Shown: positions 50,161-63,200, counted from the stretch's first letter. The stretch: DNA of 64,000 bases from Callaeas wilsoni (GCA_013398955.1 VWPU01012691.1:372001-436000), one strand, 5' to 3'. A program made the numbers and translations. The notes: generated by a model not told the origin, from the letters alone.

Positions 50161-50487
50161 CGGCACGTGCGTCAACAAGTGTGATCAGGTGTAAAGAGGC
50201 ATGTGGCACAGAAGTGACGTGGCTGTCACACAGGATGGGCTTCCCACGGTCTCGACGGCCCCTCCCGCGGCACCGCGCCGGCTGCCCGCACGCGGCCCGT
50301 GGAGAACCCGCTCTCCGACAGGGAGGGAACGTTCGCGACTTTGGGTAAACGTTTGTGTTCTGACCCCGGTGCTGCAGCACCACTGCTCAGTGATATCTCC
50401 GTGTTCCCTCTTCCCTGTGTGGGTGCGCGCTGCCGCTCATCCCGCTCGTATTTTGGAGCGGTTTGGAAGCGAGCCCGATGGAGGTGA
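50161..50487. promoter_or_regulatory. CpG-rich island with E-box and CRE-like sites
   Basis: Between about 50215 and 50480 I count roughly 25-30 CpG dinucleotides, including clusters such as 'cccgcggcaccgcgccggc' and 'gttcgcgact'. The flanking kilobases are almost free of CpG. A CACGTG E-box lies at 50164-50169 and a TGACGTGG CRE/UPR-type site at 50215-50222. The patch has the composition of a small CpG-island promoter or an orphan island. Overlapping frames on both strands (up to 128 codons) arise from GC richness and none shows a domain. No TATA box or clear first exon was identified, so direction is unknown. Confidence 0.4.
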
Positions 50488-51054
50488 CTTGATTCCAGTT
50501 GTCAGCATCAAAATCTGCAGGCAACAAGACATTGCTGCTTTGTTGGTCGCTGCCAGGAAATCATCCTGGTAGAACAGATCCTGAAAGTAATTTAATGGGA
50601 CTGCTGCATTTCAGGATGCTTGGAAGCTCCACTGAAGGCAAGTCTCGGTTACAGAGGAACTTCACAAAATGCTGGGCGACTTAACTGCAACAACTACTGT
50701 TTGTTGTGCTGGCCTTCTCAGCAGGTGAAAAAGCAGTACCAGTGCTAAATTCTGGTGGAAGAAATTATCAGATATATGAAAACATGATTTGTTCAGTAGG
50801 AACTATGAAACATTTGGTTTCAAACCACTAACGGTCCAACTATTTTTGAAAAATACTTACAGTGGTATTTTGGTGTTGGAGGAGACCAACAGCAGAAGGT
50901 ATTTTATCATCCATCTTCCTTTGCACAAGCCAAACCAGCTGGAGAGGTCTAGCCATCAAAGTTTTTACAAGCTGATGGATCTGAGACAATTTCCCAGAGG
51001 CTGGATGGTGGGAACTCAGGCTGGATGTAACGGCCTTGTGAAAAACATGATGTC
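50488..51054. other. No gene seen
   Basis: Unique sequence between the CpG-rich island and the next CR1. A 99-codon plus-strand frame (50789-51088) overlaps a minus frame and runs into the CR1. It is probably chance. Confidence 0.5.
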
Positions 51055-51260
51055 TCATAGAATCTTTTTTTTTTTGGGTTGGAAGTGACCCTAAAAATCA
51101 TCCAGTTCTAATACCCTTGCCATGGGAGGAATGCCACCTACTAGACCAGATTGCTCAGGACCCCTTCCAACCTGGCCTTGAATATTTCCAGGGATGGGGC
51201 CTGTCTCAGTCCTGTCCCATACGTTGATAGTTCACAAAAAATAATTCCCCTGCCTTGGAA
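51055..51260 (-). mobile_element. CR1 LINE 3' fragment with expanded T-run
   Basis: The inverted CR1 tail begins 'tgtctcatagaatc' and is broken by an 11-12 base T-run at 51066-51077. It continues 'gggttggaagtgaccctaaaaatcatccagttctaatacccttgccatggg'. A diverged 5' part runs from 'cctggccttgaatatttccagggatgggg' to roughly 51260. Confidence 0.9.
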
Positions 51261-54200
51261 GAGAGATCGAGGATGGGTTACTCCCAAAGTCAGAGCTTTT
51301 AGGTACTTTTCTCTGCTGCCTGTATCAGTGGTGGACTCCATCAGTAATTTCCAGCTGTAAAGATGTCAGTCTTTCACTAGTTCAAATTCAGCTTTAAAAT
51401 AAAGCCAGGGCTTCTCCACTGCTATGCAGGCTATTTTTGATGGCTTTGAGAATGACTGGGAAGAAGGTAGGTGTCTGTGCTGGTTTTCAGTGATTGGGAC
51501 AAAGCTTTGTGAGTGATACGGAAGTAGAAAACAAAGAGGGGTCACAACCAGATCACATTTTACTGGACTTGCCTGTCCCCTTTCAGAAGTTACCCTCCCT
51601 CCACCAAACACAATTCTTTCTGACTTCCATGAAGTTATGTGATTAAGGGTAGGAATCCAGAAATCCCAGAGTGTAAGTGCTCAAAGCGTTCAGATCAAAC
51701 GGGGCATGGTGACAAAAATGTAGGCAAAGGACATGGAGCAAAATTCCAACTGTAATTGCAGTTCTGCTGTATCAAGCAGTTATTCAGACAATGAACAATT
51801 GAAAAGCTATTCACATCACTTCACATTTGCTTAGCCTTGTGGCTAACATGTCATTTTGGTTATTGTTAGATGGCAACCAAAAGCAGTGAATAGTCTGTGC
51901 TACTTGGGAAAGGATTTAAAAGTCTGAGTAAAGCAATAACTCCTTCTTGGATGCCTCTTATTGCCCTAAGTCAGACATAGAAGTGCTAGGTGAACTCAAC
52001 CTGTTCTCTGCAAGGTCCTTGGTTTGTTCTGTATTAGATGTGAAAAGCCAGAGAAAAATAATTAGAAAGGATGTATCTAATTTTTGCACAGTGAAAGCCA
52101 AGTAAAGCAGACTGAAGCATGACAAACAGAGGTACCAGGAGACATCTCTAGACAGGAGTCTGTGTCTGCTTGCTTTGGAGATTCCCCCCCCCAACATGAA
52201 TACAGGTCTTTTGTTTCTGACTTTGGATGAAACAGATAGAAAATGGAAAGAAAGGCTCCCTTTGCAGTACCTAGGTGAAGCCTGAACAAAAACTAAATCA
52301 AACTTCTTTAATCTAAAGAAAGCATCTGGTTCAACTACCAGCTTTGAACTTGTCTGCTGCTGCTTCTTCTTCTTCTGTAGAAGCTATTAGCCTTTCTCCA
52401 GGTCTAACTTGGGGCTTCCAAAATCTGAGAGGTTTTCTCTTTCTTTAGATTGCTGGCAACAATGGCTCTTAAGTTTAATAAATAAATAATCAAAAAACCT
52501 CACAACAACTAAAACACTCTGTCTAAAGCCCATACTATAGAGAGATTATATAGCTTTGTAAAAAAATACAGAGGAAAACAAGTACACAAGAAAGACCTTC
52601 TTTAGCCACTGAGTCTGCAAGGCTATCAGAATAAAACTAAAATTAATTTTAATATTAATCACTGCCAATAGTGTTGTTTGGCTTTAGTATTTTACTTGAT
52701 ACAGTACAAGCACAGATAAATAAAAGAAACCTGTTCATGACAGAGAGCTCTCCCAAATGCCCTAATCAAGAGGAAACCAAGTCTGTTTGTCAAAATTTTT
52801 GTCATGCAGTATACTTTGTGATTTTTTTTTTTTTTTTCTTCTCAGTGAAAATCTGGCAATGCCATACAACTGCTTTTAGTATAACTGCCCAGGAGTCCTG
52901 TATGTGTTAATGTGTGGCCTGACAGTGTTTAAAGTGAGAGGGAGTGGATGTCTCAAACCTTCCTTTTAGAGTTTCCAGATTTCATTACTCCTCTAGAACA
53001 AATATCAGAAGCAATAACCAAATAGGTTTGGATTATTTAATTGCCTTTAAACTGTATCCAGCTCCTTTCACTGTAAGGACCAGAGTTTAATTGCTCATCT
53101 GACAGATAAAGAGACAAAGCAACATGGTTAATCAATAGATCAAACTAGGTCAAGGCATAGGACTTGGAATCCATATGAATCAGGGTTCCCATTCCAAGTT
53201 GGCCATAGGCATCTTGTGTGACCCTGGAGAAATTATTTAGTATCTCGAGGGCCTCTGTTCAGTATTAGAAAAACAGGATTATAGTAATGAAGTGTTACGA
53301 ATACCTAACTCATTAGCACTGGCATGGGGTTATAAAAGTGCTTTCCCGATGTGCTCTTAGCTTCATGGGCAGGGTAGATTTAGTCAAAATCCAATTTCTC
53401 CTCCAAGATATGAATGAGTCTAGTTGTCCTTGTGCTTTAAGAATAAGAACAGAACAGGTGTGGGGTGTGTTATGCTTTGGGTGGATCCCATGGTTGGTTA
53501 TGTGAGTTCCAAAGGCAAGGTGGGAGCAAAAGGCTTTTGGACATGAGGGACGCTGTCCTTGGATTGGATGGAACGGTGTCTCACGCCAGCTACATTACTT
53601 TGTGCAAACAACTAACACGATTACAGTTTTATATTAAAAACTGTAATTCACAGTCACAAAAAAAAGTCCACTCCCTGAAGACAGCTTGATACAAAGAGGT
53701 GATTTGGTCGTTGTGTGTTCTGCCAAACCTTTTATAAAATTAGATCTTTACTTTGTAATTTTCTTCTTTTTTTGCTCCAGGGTACTTCAGAAAAATAGTG
53801 GGGAGATGTATAAATGGGGCGTCTCCATCTGTAAATTCTCATGTAAACTGCTAGGCTCAGAAAACCCAGCCAGACCTGTCTGCCACTGTGCTGGGCTCTG
53901 TACAAAAGCACCTAAATTCAGTGCATATTACAATTTAATTAAAATAAACTGCACTGAGCATAAGGAAATCATTGAAAAGCAAAAGGCAAAAATCCTTGGA
54001 GATTATTCATATTTGTCACTTAGAAGCAATTTCAGCACAAGTAGGGGGTTTCATGTCTTTAAAATAAGATAATATATGTAGGTTATGAAGCTGCTAACAT
54101 CTTTCTATTAAGAAGTGATAGGTTCTATATCAGAAGATGTGTTTCTGAAGGGATTTTTTGTAGCTGGGATGTTTCCTGGGAATGTAAGCTGGGTATATGA

Positions 54201-54700
54201 AGGAGTCCAGTTAGCATACTATAGGTGTCCCTTCCTGAAGAACTAATTTGAGGCAGATACTCAGTTTTGAAGAAGAAAGATAGTCCTATACCTACACCTG
54301 AAGCACGTGAGCAAGTGATGAACACAACTTCTGACAGAGTGGAGGACTCTACATGGTGCTTTAATGTGCAGGTCTGAGCTTAAGTCATCAAGCAGCATAG
54401 GAGCATTAATAGTAAATAATATTTGTTTTCATTTCCTGAGCTGAAGTGCTCACAGTTCAATTGTAAAAATCTACTAACTCATAATATTGTGTTGTTTGTG
54501 TTTTTCAGGATAAGGGTGTTTTTAGGACAAAATCTTGCTTATGGCAGGAGGAGAGGATTTTAAAAAGGAGAGTATGTTCATGCAGTATTCATTAATGGTG
54601 AATCTTTTTTCTTGCTTTTTACCTACAGCTTATTTTCTTTTTAGAGAGAGATTCAAAGCTATTTATGTTTAAGACCGGAAAATTAAATTCCCTGTTGGAT
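51261..54700. other. No gene seen
   Basis: AT-leaning unique sequence. There is a T-run at 52823-52837 and a short TGC/TTC trinucleotide stretch at about 52358-52375. The 128-codon frame at 53686-54072 follows a T-rich stretch and an acceptor-like 'tttgctccag' at about 53771-53780. It has no domain I recognise and no clear donor. Confidence 0.5.
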
Positions 54701-54701
54701 T

Positions 54702-54729
54702 GGGATTGGGGGAGAGTGGGTTGTTGGGG
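54702..54729 (+). promoter_or_regulatory. Potential G-quadruplex
   Basis: G-runs GGG, GGGGG, GGG and GGGG are separated by ATT, AGAGT and TTGTT (loops 3, 5 and 5) and satisfy the standard rule. A T-rich tract ending in 21 consecutive T residues follows directly. Confidence 0.4.
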
Positions 54730-54797
54730 AGTTTTCTTGTGTTTTTTGGTTTTCTGTTTTTTTGGGTTGTTTTTTTTTTTTTTTTTTTTTACTTTTT
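54730..54797 (+). repeat. T-rich tract with T21 homopolymer
   Basis: Low-complexity T/G sequence ends in an uninterrupted T-run at 54770-54790. It could be an inverted poly-A tail, but no retroposed body was recognised to its right. Confidence 0.9.
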
Positions 54798-57700
54798 AGA
54801 TCTGCTTTCATTAACACTAATACTTTGGAAGAGCAAAGTCAGAGCTATTTAAGTGGCTTGCAAAGACAGACATCAGCAGGCTTGCAGCCTGTGTTTATCA
54901 GGGCTGTCCTGTGTGGCTGCATTTATAACATCCAGCATCCACCAACAGACCAAAGGGCAAATAGTTTGAAATGTGTTGCAATTTGAGAGGCTGCTTCTTT
55001 TTTGTCCTCTCTCTAAAATGGAGTTGTAGCAGTCAGTCCCAAACAATCTGAACACAAGTGTTGTTTTATTCTTTTCCTATGAACGTCTCTGTCTTGGACC
55101 CGATGTAAAGGTTTGTTTTCTGTCCTGTGAAGAGTCCTGGAAACTCCAAGTAGCAAGTCTGTCCTAGAAAAGAACATTATTGCAGTTATCGATGCAAAAG
55201 AGAAGCTGAAGTGGAATCTAAGTTATCCAGGCAATCTCAAGCGCTGAAACCTAATTTTAGTCTTTCAGGGAGTGGAGAGGGATGCATAGATCTACTTACA
55301 CCAACACTAGACAAGCCAAAAACGGCACATGTCATTTGAGACTTGAGCCTGTGGAAACAATTTGGAATGAAAATGTAGGAGGAAACTGCTTGCTTAATCA
55401 TCATCTTTCCATATCTTCACTGAAGAAGAAAAGTAAAGTCAGATAAATCCAATTTGCCTGAGATTTTTCATGCATGCAGCTCCTGCTGTGAAGTAGAAAA
55501 ATATTTCCCCTGCATTTGGAGAAGCCATGATAACCTGCCAATGGCTAGTTTAACACCTGTAAGCCCACCCGGCTCTTAACCAAGTCCTGTGAATCCAGGC
55601 AGATAAAACAATCTTATTGCAAAGAGAGTAAGTTCAATTCTCATGGCTGTGCACAGCCTTTTATCTTCCACGCTCAATCCATTACTGTGTTTTCAGCACT
55701 TACTTCCTATATCATACCCAAATAGTTTAACTTGAGAATTGAGATGTGTCTCACTATAGAGGACCTTGGCTGAGATGTAGGAATATCTTATTAATTAAAC
55801 ATAATTTTTATCAGTGTAGAATGTTTCTTAAATACTTATGCTTATATACCAATGAAAAGGTATGATGATACCTGATTTTAATTAGTTATTTCACTAACTG
55901 TTGCATGATTTTACTGATTTTCCCAAATAAAACCCTTCAAGCACTTCAGATACTTTAAGTTTTAGAAAAGGCAAAAGGGCAGAAGTGTGTGTTTTACACT
56001 GAAGCCTTCACCACATCTTTTAGCTTAGCCTGTCTTTGTCATTAGGGTGCATAGCACACCATATAAAACTTCTTCTATTTTCCTTTTCCAGAACTGCAAA
56101 ATTTGTATTTATAACTCTCTGGCTTGTTCTGAAGAGAGCAAGGAGTGTTAAACCAAGGAGTGTTGTTTAAAACTGGAACAGCTGCAGCTGGGCAAAGTGG
56201 CAATCCATTGGTCATGGTGGGAGCTTTTTTACTGATGGGAAGGAAAGGTTTATATGATCTACGAGGATGGTGCATATTTTCTACAGGAAAGGGAAATGTG
56301 TACTATTCATAGTCCTTCAAATATTTCTTCAAATCCTGGAAAAAAACCCCCAAACACCTTGTATGTCAACAATGTATCTAAGAAAACAAAGCATACGAGA
56401 ATTTTTTTACGTATTTTTTTAAGCGTGTGCTGCAAAAAAGGTGATGCTTCCCCTGTGGTCAGCCAGAGTAGATGGTCTATCCTACCCTGGAAACTCCTAA
56501 AAAATTTCCTCAAACAATTAGTAAACTAATAGTTTCTTGCCAGTAAAAATTTTCTCTGAAAAGCAAATAAACTTTCCAAGAAATGTAATATGGAAAAGCA
56601 CAAGCCCTCTATATCACTTCAACTAGCAGTGGGAAAATGTTATTATCTGGAAGTGAAAAAATTGAACTTTGAGAACTTTGTTTAACAATCATTTCTCTTC
56701 CTGATTGAAATAAATGAGCCCAAGGATTTAGCCCTATGTTCACTCTTCAGAGAAAGGGCTTTTACATTGATTTCTCTCAATAAGCATAATTTTTTATTTT
56801 GATGTGCAATTAGGGCAAATTCAATTTTTTTTCTCCCAGCTCCTACTTTCACACAATGCCCCTTAATTAAATGCACTATACAGAGATGGCAGGTGACTTG
56901 ACATGCAGGGTTGGGATTCTGCTGTCATCAGAATGAGAGCCACAGTTCAAGCCTGCCAGTGACACTTTTAGGAATGTAAAGCTGCAAAATTGAAGGTAAG
57001 GAAGCCAAAGCCCATAATGGCTCCCTACAGAGCGAGCCGGCGGAAGCCAAGCATGGGTAACTCTGAGCTGGGGTGTAGAGAGTTGTGGTCACATACAGCA
57101 AGGGATACACCTAATTAACAGACTCCAGATCTAAAATCCTAACTTGTTTGCAACTTGCTGTTCAACAGCAACCCTCAGTAAGTAAAAGGAGCCCCTGCTT
57201 GTCAGCCAGAGCTGTGCTGGCTGTGTTTACTGTGATCCCGTTCCCTGCCCTGAATCCTGGGCAGAAAGCCAGCGGGGACCTTCGGCTCCTCCTGTGGCTT
57301 TGGGCACTCGTAGTTTCCATCGCCCTGATAATTCCTGCATCCTGTACCAGCGTGTTAATTCTCCAAGAACTCTGTAAATCCCTGTGTGGCCTGTTCCAGC
57401 TGGCTACTGTGGAGCACGTGGATTTGCATGCGGACATGTGGACACCTACCTGCTTAAGCAGTGCTACAGCACACCTTGACTTGAAAATTCTCATGCAAAA
57501 AGTGTCCCAAAGTATCTTCCATTGGTAAATACTTGTCTGGAGAAAAGCAGGTGTGGTAGAGTGTGGAAGACACAGGGAAATAACTGTGGGGTTTTTTCTA
57601 CTCTTCTCTAAGGAAGATGGCAACTTCAGAAAGCAAGAGCATCCAAGGAGATTTGTCCAGGTGGCTAAAGGTCTATTTAAAGTGACATTGCTGCCAAACT

Positions 57701-58216
57701 CTTTTAGACTCTTAAATGCCTGACCTGGTCAGGATTTCAGTTTCTTTCTACTCATATTCCAATTCTTCTTGGCATTTAAAACTGGGAAGGTACTCAGAAG
57801 CTTAAAAAGGAGACCAATGTTAAGAAAAGGGGAAACAGAGGTAACCTAAGTCCCTGAAAATGGGCTCCAAGGATAAAACAGGGCAACCTTCATATTCTGA
57901 GATCAGATAGTATTCCATCAATATCCTGTTTTCAGATGCTACATGTTCTGCTGACTGTACGACAAGGATAGCTATGAGACAGGGACTTGAGGACCCTTGG
58001 AGAAAAACATGGTGAGAAATACTTCTGGGTTTGCAGGGTATTTTTTTACTCTTTTCTAATGTATCCCGGCTGCCACAGTTAATATTTTTTTAGTTCAAAA
58101 CTGCACAGTAGCTGTCTACAAACCGCTGTAAAGTGCAGTTACCTGTTATTGCCCTGTAAATAATTGAATAACCTCTTCCAGGCAACATGGTCAAGATGCA
58201 GATTTAATTTACTTAC
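54798..58216. other. No gene seen
   Basis: Unique AT-leaning sequence. The 153-codon minus frame (57162-57623) and the overlapping 126-codon plus frame (57148-57528) occupy the same slightly GC-richer patch and show no domain. A 49-base minus-strand interval at 55300-55348 is bounded by acceptor-like 'tttccacag' and a GTAAGT donor. Splicing from the candidate exon at 58.2 kb would place it in a frame that soon stops. Confidence 0.5.
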
Positions 58217-58382
58217 AGGCCAGTAGTAAAGATGGTTGAATCCACTTGGTTCACTGTCTGTGTCTGGAGGTGTTGTGTACAGGTACATAAATAGTTTACT
58301 GAACCTGTCAAATTCTCTGGCAGGAATGAGCGTGCCCTCTGGTCTGCTACATGTGCTTATATGAAACACTTCCCCTTCAGTT
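58217..58382 (-). CDS. Candidate internal exon of an unrecognised gene
   Basis: A minus-strand frame of 100 codons (58139-58441) crosses a perfect splice donor GTAAGT (+ strand ACTTAC at 58211-58216) directly after the codons for FNHLYYWP. The exon would therefore end at 58217 in phase 0. A possible acceptor is 'ctccctactgctcgag' ending at 58383, giving a 166-base exon that encodes about 55 residues, including EFDRFSKLFMYLYTTP and DTDSEPSGFNHLYYWP. The composition (Tyr, Phe, Pro, Asp, little low complexity) is more protein-like than other frames nearby. I cannot name a family. No compatible neighbouring exon was found, and GTAAGT is expected by chance every few kilobases, so it may be coincidence. 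Confidence 0.2.
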
Positions 58383-60086
58383 CTCGAGCAGTAGGGAGTA
58401 ATATATTTTCCAATACTTTTGTGGAAATAGGTAAAAGACATAATGAATCACATAGTAGCAGGAATGGATGCAGAATTTGACTTTCTGGGGTTATTTGGTG
58501 GCTTATTGCTTGGGGTTTTTTCAGGGGGAAGCGTGGTATGATTTTTTTTGTCCCTGTGCTCCTCAGAAATTATATAAACTAATTATAAAAATGATGTGTA
58601 ATTGTCTCTGCCTAAATTCAGACAGTAGTAGACAATAGGGCTGAAATATTTCCTAATGGAATGTTCAGGTTGTGAAACGAAGCACAGGAAAATCAAAAAA
58701 CAAACTACAAAAATCCTCCCATCACCAATATGTGGGTTTGTCCCATCTCTGTTGAGGAGGTCACCTTAAAAATGCTTTTTGTAGAATTAGTGCCATGAAG
58801 AGGAATGTGCCTCAAAAAAGAGACTGACTTGTATTTTGCTTAAAGCTGAAATCCAAAGTCTGTGACATCCCTTGGCTGGTTACCCGAGCCCTTCAAAATC
58901 TTTCATGTTTGATTTTCAAAGTTTTTATATTGCTTCAAGAAAAAGAAAATGCTTTTGACTCTGATCTCTAATCATTACAAAAAACTTTAATTGATACAAT
59001 TTTCACTTCAGGTTAGTGTGTTTTTAATTATTTGGTCTCTATTTTGTTAAAAAAAAAAAGACAAAGAGAAAAATAATTTAAGGGTGAGATGTATTGGAGG
59101 AAAAAGAGAAGAGAAACCTTCCATTTATGAAAACAGACTGAAATGAGCTATTGTCATCTGCAGATGTCCCATCATCTAAATTGCTTTTCCAGACTAATTA
59201 ATAAAACCTGGATGCCACTATTTCTCCATTAACAGTATCCCTTTGGAAAAAAACATGTTAGCAGCACAATTTTTCCAATAGATGCCATTAAAAAAAAAGC
59301 TAAGATAATAGAAATAAGAACACTCCTTTCAGCTATCATTCTCCAAGATATGAATGCTCTAAGGCCTGGTCACACATAATCAGTAGAATTCCTCTTTATT
59401 TTAATAAGATGGTGGGTGTCTAACACACTCACACACGCTGGCCGTGTCCTGGCAGCGTTCCAGAACGGATGATGATATCCCTATCTCAGTTCCCTCACAG
59501 TTTGGATTAGTTACAGTATTTCTGTTGCTGTGGTAAACTCTTTCTGTACGGCATGGCTGTGTGCTGTTTAACAGCTGTTCTTGTCCTCTGCAGGGATGGA
59601 TGCTTTAAGCTGGGCTGTTTGCAGGAGTGCTTTAAGTGATTTTTAATGAAAAGCATAGAGGTGGTGAGCCACTGTGAAAAATGACGATATTTTCTTAGAA
59701 ATTTTGTCTCTTTGAAGGTCAGTGAAGATGTCCCTTTGTCCATAGTCTTCAAACAGCTTGTCTGTCCCACTAGTGCTTGCCCTCCACCCAAGGACAGAGT
59801 AGTGCCTTGCTGCAAAGGGACGGCGTGGCCCCTGTCCCCAGCGTGTCCCCAGATCTGCAGCCACCACTTGTGTTTTTCCATAATCCTGATCAATAAAGGC
59901 ATGATAGTCCCAGACAAGGCAAAGTGAAGCCAGAGCAGCTATCACAGAAGTGATGTGCCCAGTAGAAGTCTCGGTGCCCAGCGATTCCACCACTGCATAG
60001 CCTGGGACTTTCAAACATCACTATCAAGTTCCAAGGCAGCAATTCCAGGTTTGAAGTCTGCTGGTTTTGAAAATAACCTTCTTAGC
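58383..60086. other. No gene seen
   Basis: No transposon was recognised. Two overlapping minus-strand frames (136 codons at 59507-59917, 123 codons at 59643-60014) lie in one stretch. They disagree in frame, and neither shows a known motif, so at most one could be meaningful. No RNA gene was seen. Confidence 0.5.
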
Positions 60087-60292
60087 ATAGAATCATGGAA
60101 CAGTTTGGGTTGGAAAGGACCTCAAAGGCCAACTAGTTCCAACAACCCCTGCCACGGGGGTGCCTTCCACTAGACCAGGTTGCTGAAAGCTCCATCTTCC
60201 CTGGTTTTGAACACTTCCAAGGATGGAGCATCCACAGCATCTCTGGGCAACCTGTGCCAGGGCCTCACCGCCCTCTCAGTACAGACAGGTAT
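60087..60292 (-). mobile_element. CR1 LINE 3' fragment
   Basis: The inverted CR1 tail reads 'catagaatcatggaacagtttgggttggaaaggacctcaaaggccaactagttccaac'. It then passes through 'ggtgccttccactagaccaggttgct' and 'ttgaacacttccaaggatggagcatccacagcatctctgggcaacctgtgccagggcctcaccgcc'. About 205 bp survive, and it is 5'-truncated. Confidence 0.95.
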
Positions 60293-63200
60293 AAGTAAAG
60301 GCATTATATCTGTTTATAATAATGTGCAGCTAATATTTATAGAAATGCCCAGCACTACTTAATAGTTTGTCACTTGCATTGCAAGCTTATGTAAAATCTA
60401 TGGCTGCTGTAGGGCAAAAGTATAAAACTTTCATGAGTAATATAAAATATACAAAATGTTGTTGTTAATATTTAATACAATTTGCAGCAGTCAATGAGTA
60501 CAATCAATGTTTATTAATTAAGTTGTTCTGTTGCAATAGCAATTTCTTTTTTTCTTTTTTTGTGTATGTGTGGGTCTTCAGGGAGAATTTAGCAAGCTTT
60601 CTTGACCCTTTTCCAAAAAAAAAAACTTGGCACGTTTAACAATAGTGTTGGCAATGTCTTACATTACTCGTTTGCTTTTTCTTCAGCAAGTAAACACAAC
60701 TCTTTTAGTGACACCTTTTATTTAAACTACACTAGGTGATAAGAGAACTGGGTTTTGGCCAGGGTGTTTAATAAGATGTGTTGCAGTTTGGGCTGTTTGT
60801 AGCAGCCATATTGACGCACTGCAGATAATCCAGCATCTGAGGGGTGGTTTTCTTTGTTTTAACCCTACAACGTTTATGGGGCTTGCAGACAGTGCCATGC
60901 AGGGTAGAAGTGGAATTTATTCACCTGGGACCTGTAAGATCAGGTGTCACTGCACCTGTTGAATCAAGCTGTGTACTGAATCGCCCCAAAGGGCAACATT
61001 TTGGCCCCAGCCACAGACGTTCCCGTATTGGTGATGTTCCCCTTGGAGCTTATAACACCTCAGAGTGTTTTCTTTGAAATCACAGGAGGGGAGGAATGCC
61101 CCAACCCAAGGTTCTTGCAGGGCTGAACTGGTCAGCAGCAGGATTTTAAATAACCTCGCCACAGCTTGGATTGTTCTGGTTCATCAAGACTGAGTGCAAA
61201 CCATTTGCCTTTGTAGTCCTAAAGGGGCTGGTTGTGATGGAGAACCTACCAGGGCCAGGGCCTGCCTCAGCAGCAGGTATAGCATTCAGCTGGATCCAGG
61301 AGGTTATTCCTGTCACCTGAAGTACATGGTTAACCTCTCACTGAGTTTTTTTACCTGTCTTCTCCATTTTCCCCCATGTTATTTCTCTCTTAAATAAAAC
61401 GAAACAATTTTAGGATGACTTCTCCACACATAAAATAGCTTAATATATCTTTCAAAAAATTCCTTTGTGGTTGCGTGTAATGCCACATCCAAAATTGTGT
61501 GTTGTTTGCAAACTCCCTCCGTTCATTTTCGTCTGTGTGCTGCACTGGTTGAGAACTGCCCAGGCACATTTCTTTCTATTTTTTTCCCCTAGACAATATT
61601 GAACTCTCCAGTTGCATTAGAACTCAAGCACTTCATGGTTTGGGTTTTGGTATTGGGGTTTTTTTCTCTTCTTCAGAAATTAGAAACATTTTACAAAAGA
61701 GAGCAGAGCCACGCAAGAAGTGGTTCTGCAGCAGCCACGAAATGGTTAAGTCATTAATTTACTTGTCTAATGTCTAAAATAAACATTAAAGCCATGACAC
61801 TTTATTTAATTTGTCTTCTGGGCTAAAAATGTCTTGAGGTTACCAGTGATCTTAGTTGTAATAAGTTTTATATATGTGTATCTCTGTGTAACTGTGCCAC
61901 ATTATTTTGAACTATACTGCTAGGGGTTTATTGAAATATATCAACCTTATTGCTAATATTTCACAGACGGTTCTTCATTTCAGCAATATAGAATTCAATT
62001 TAGCAGAAATGTGATATTCCTCCTGAAATTTTAAATTCCCAGCAGATGTATAATTCAATTAAGTCCAGAAGATTAAAAAAATTGAAGTCATTCTCTATAC
62101 ATACACTCTTTCTGCTCAGTTCCAAAATAATGAAAAACTACAGCTGTTCAGTTTTGGTTCATCTATCGCTTTGTACAATTTTTATGGGTTTTATGTGTAA
62201 TCACATTTGCAGAGAGAATTTTTATACAGCCTGCTCCATTTTGCACAGTTATTATCTTTCCACATTAAAAACAGATTGTAAAAACTGATACACAAGCCTT
62301 GGGCCCACTCCTTAAGGCAAATAAAGCATGGTCATTAATCATGGGGGGTGAAGGGGAAAAGGGAGCTTGTAAAACTTAATTGTTCTGTTTCCTTGTGCTG
62401 CGAGATGGCCTTCGTCTCCTCTTCTTCCTTCCATCCGCACGCTTTCTTCTTTTCTCTTTCTTTTTAATTTTAAACTCTTTCCAGCCTCTGTGTGGAACTA
62501 AAGGGGTCATTTATTTGTGTGTAACTGACTTCAGCAGAAATTGGACACAGGCATTACCTAAAACGGTAATTCTCCTCCAAAGGTGAAGAGGTCCCTGCGT
62601 GTAAGCGCCTGCTTGCTGAGAGTCTTACCAAACCCTTCTTAAGTTCTTGGCTCGTGTTCCTGGACTGGCGCTTGGGGTCAGGTTTCCATGTCAAATGTCA
62701 CAAACAGTGTCTGTGATCTGTGCAGAATAATTTAATTTCCTGTGCCTCAATTTGTCCATTTTTTGAATGCAGCTGCAACACAGACCTGTTTTAGAGGGTG
62801 CTGCTTGCACCTATGCAATAGCTCCGCTCATTGAACTGAGATGCCTAAAATCTTGCTACTTCATAGGGATATAAGTGAGGTAAACGTATAATATATTCAC
62901 AAAGCTTTTGCTTCAGAGTTTGTCCATTCCTTTTTCTAATCACATCAATCTATTATGACCTCTCTCTGAATTCCTAGTCCAGAAAGGAATTTAAATGTTT
63001 CATCTTGGTATTTCAAACATAAAATACATAAAATCCTTTTAGTCGAAGCTCTAAGAGTAGGGTGTCAGAAGGGCATTTTATAAAAATTCACCCTGTGATT
63101 CCCTCCAACGAGAGAGCATTTGCAATGTTCCCTGAACAGTCACTCAAAGGTAAATAGCTTAAGCATTAGTGATCACCACTGCATCTAATCAACTACCTGA

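Noticed and set aside
49962..50572. Frames of 123-128 codons in the GC-rich island
   Set aside because: Open because of high GC. They overlap on both strands, and Arg/Pro/Ala-rich composition without motifs is expected of translated CpG islands.
57148..57623. Overlapping 126- and 153-codon frames on opposite strands
   Set aside because: They share a GC-richer patch. Neither has a domain or good splice sites, so stop-codon scarcity explains them.
59507..60014. Two long overlapping minus-strand frames (136 and 123 codons)
   Set aside because: I considered a retroviral or retrogene origin, but no family motif was visible and the two frames conflict.
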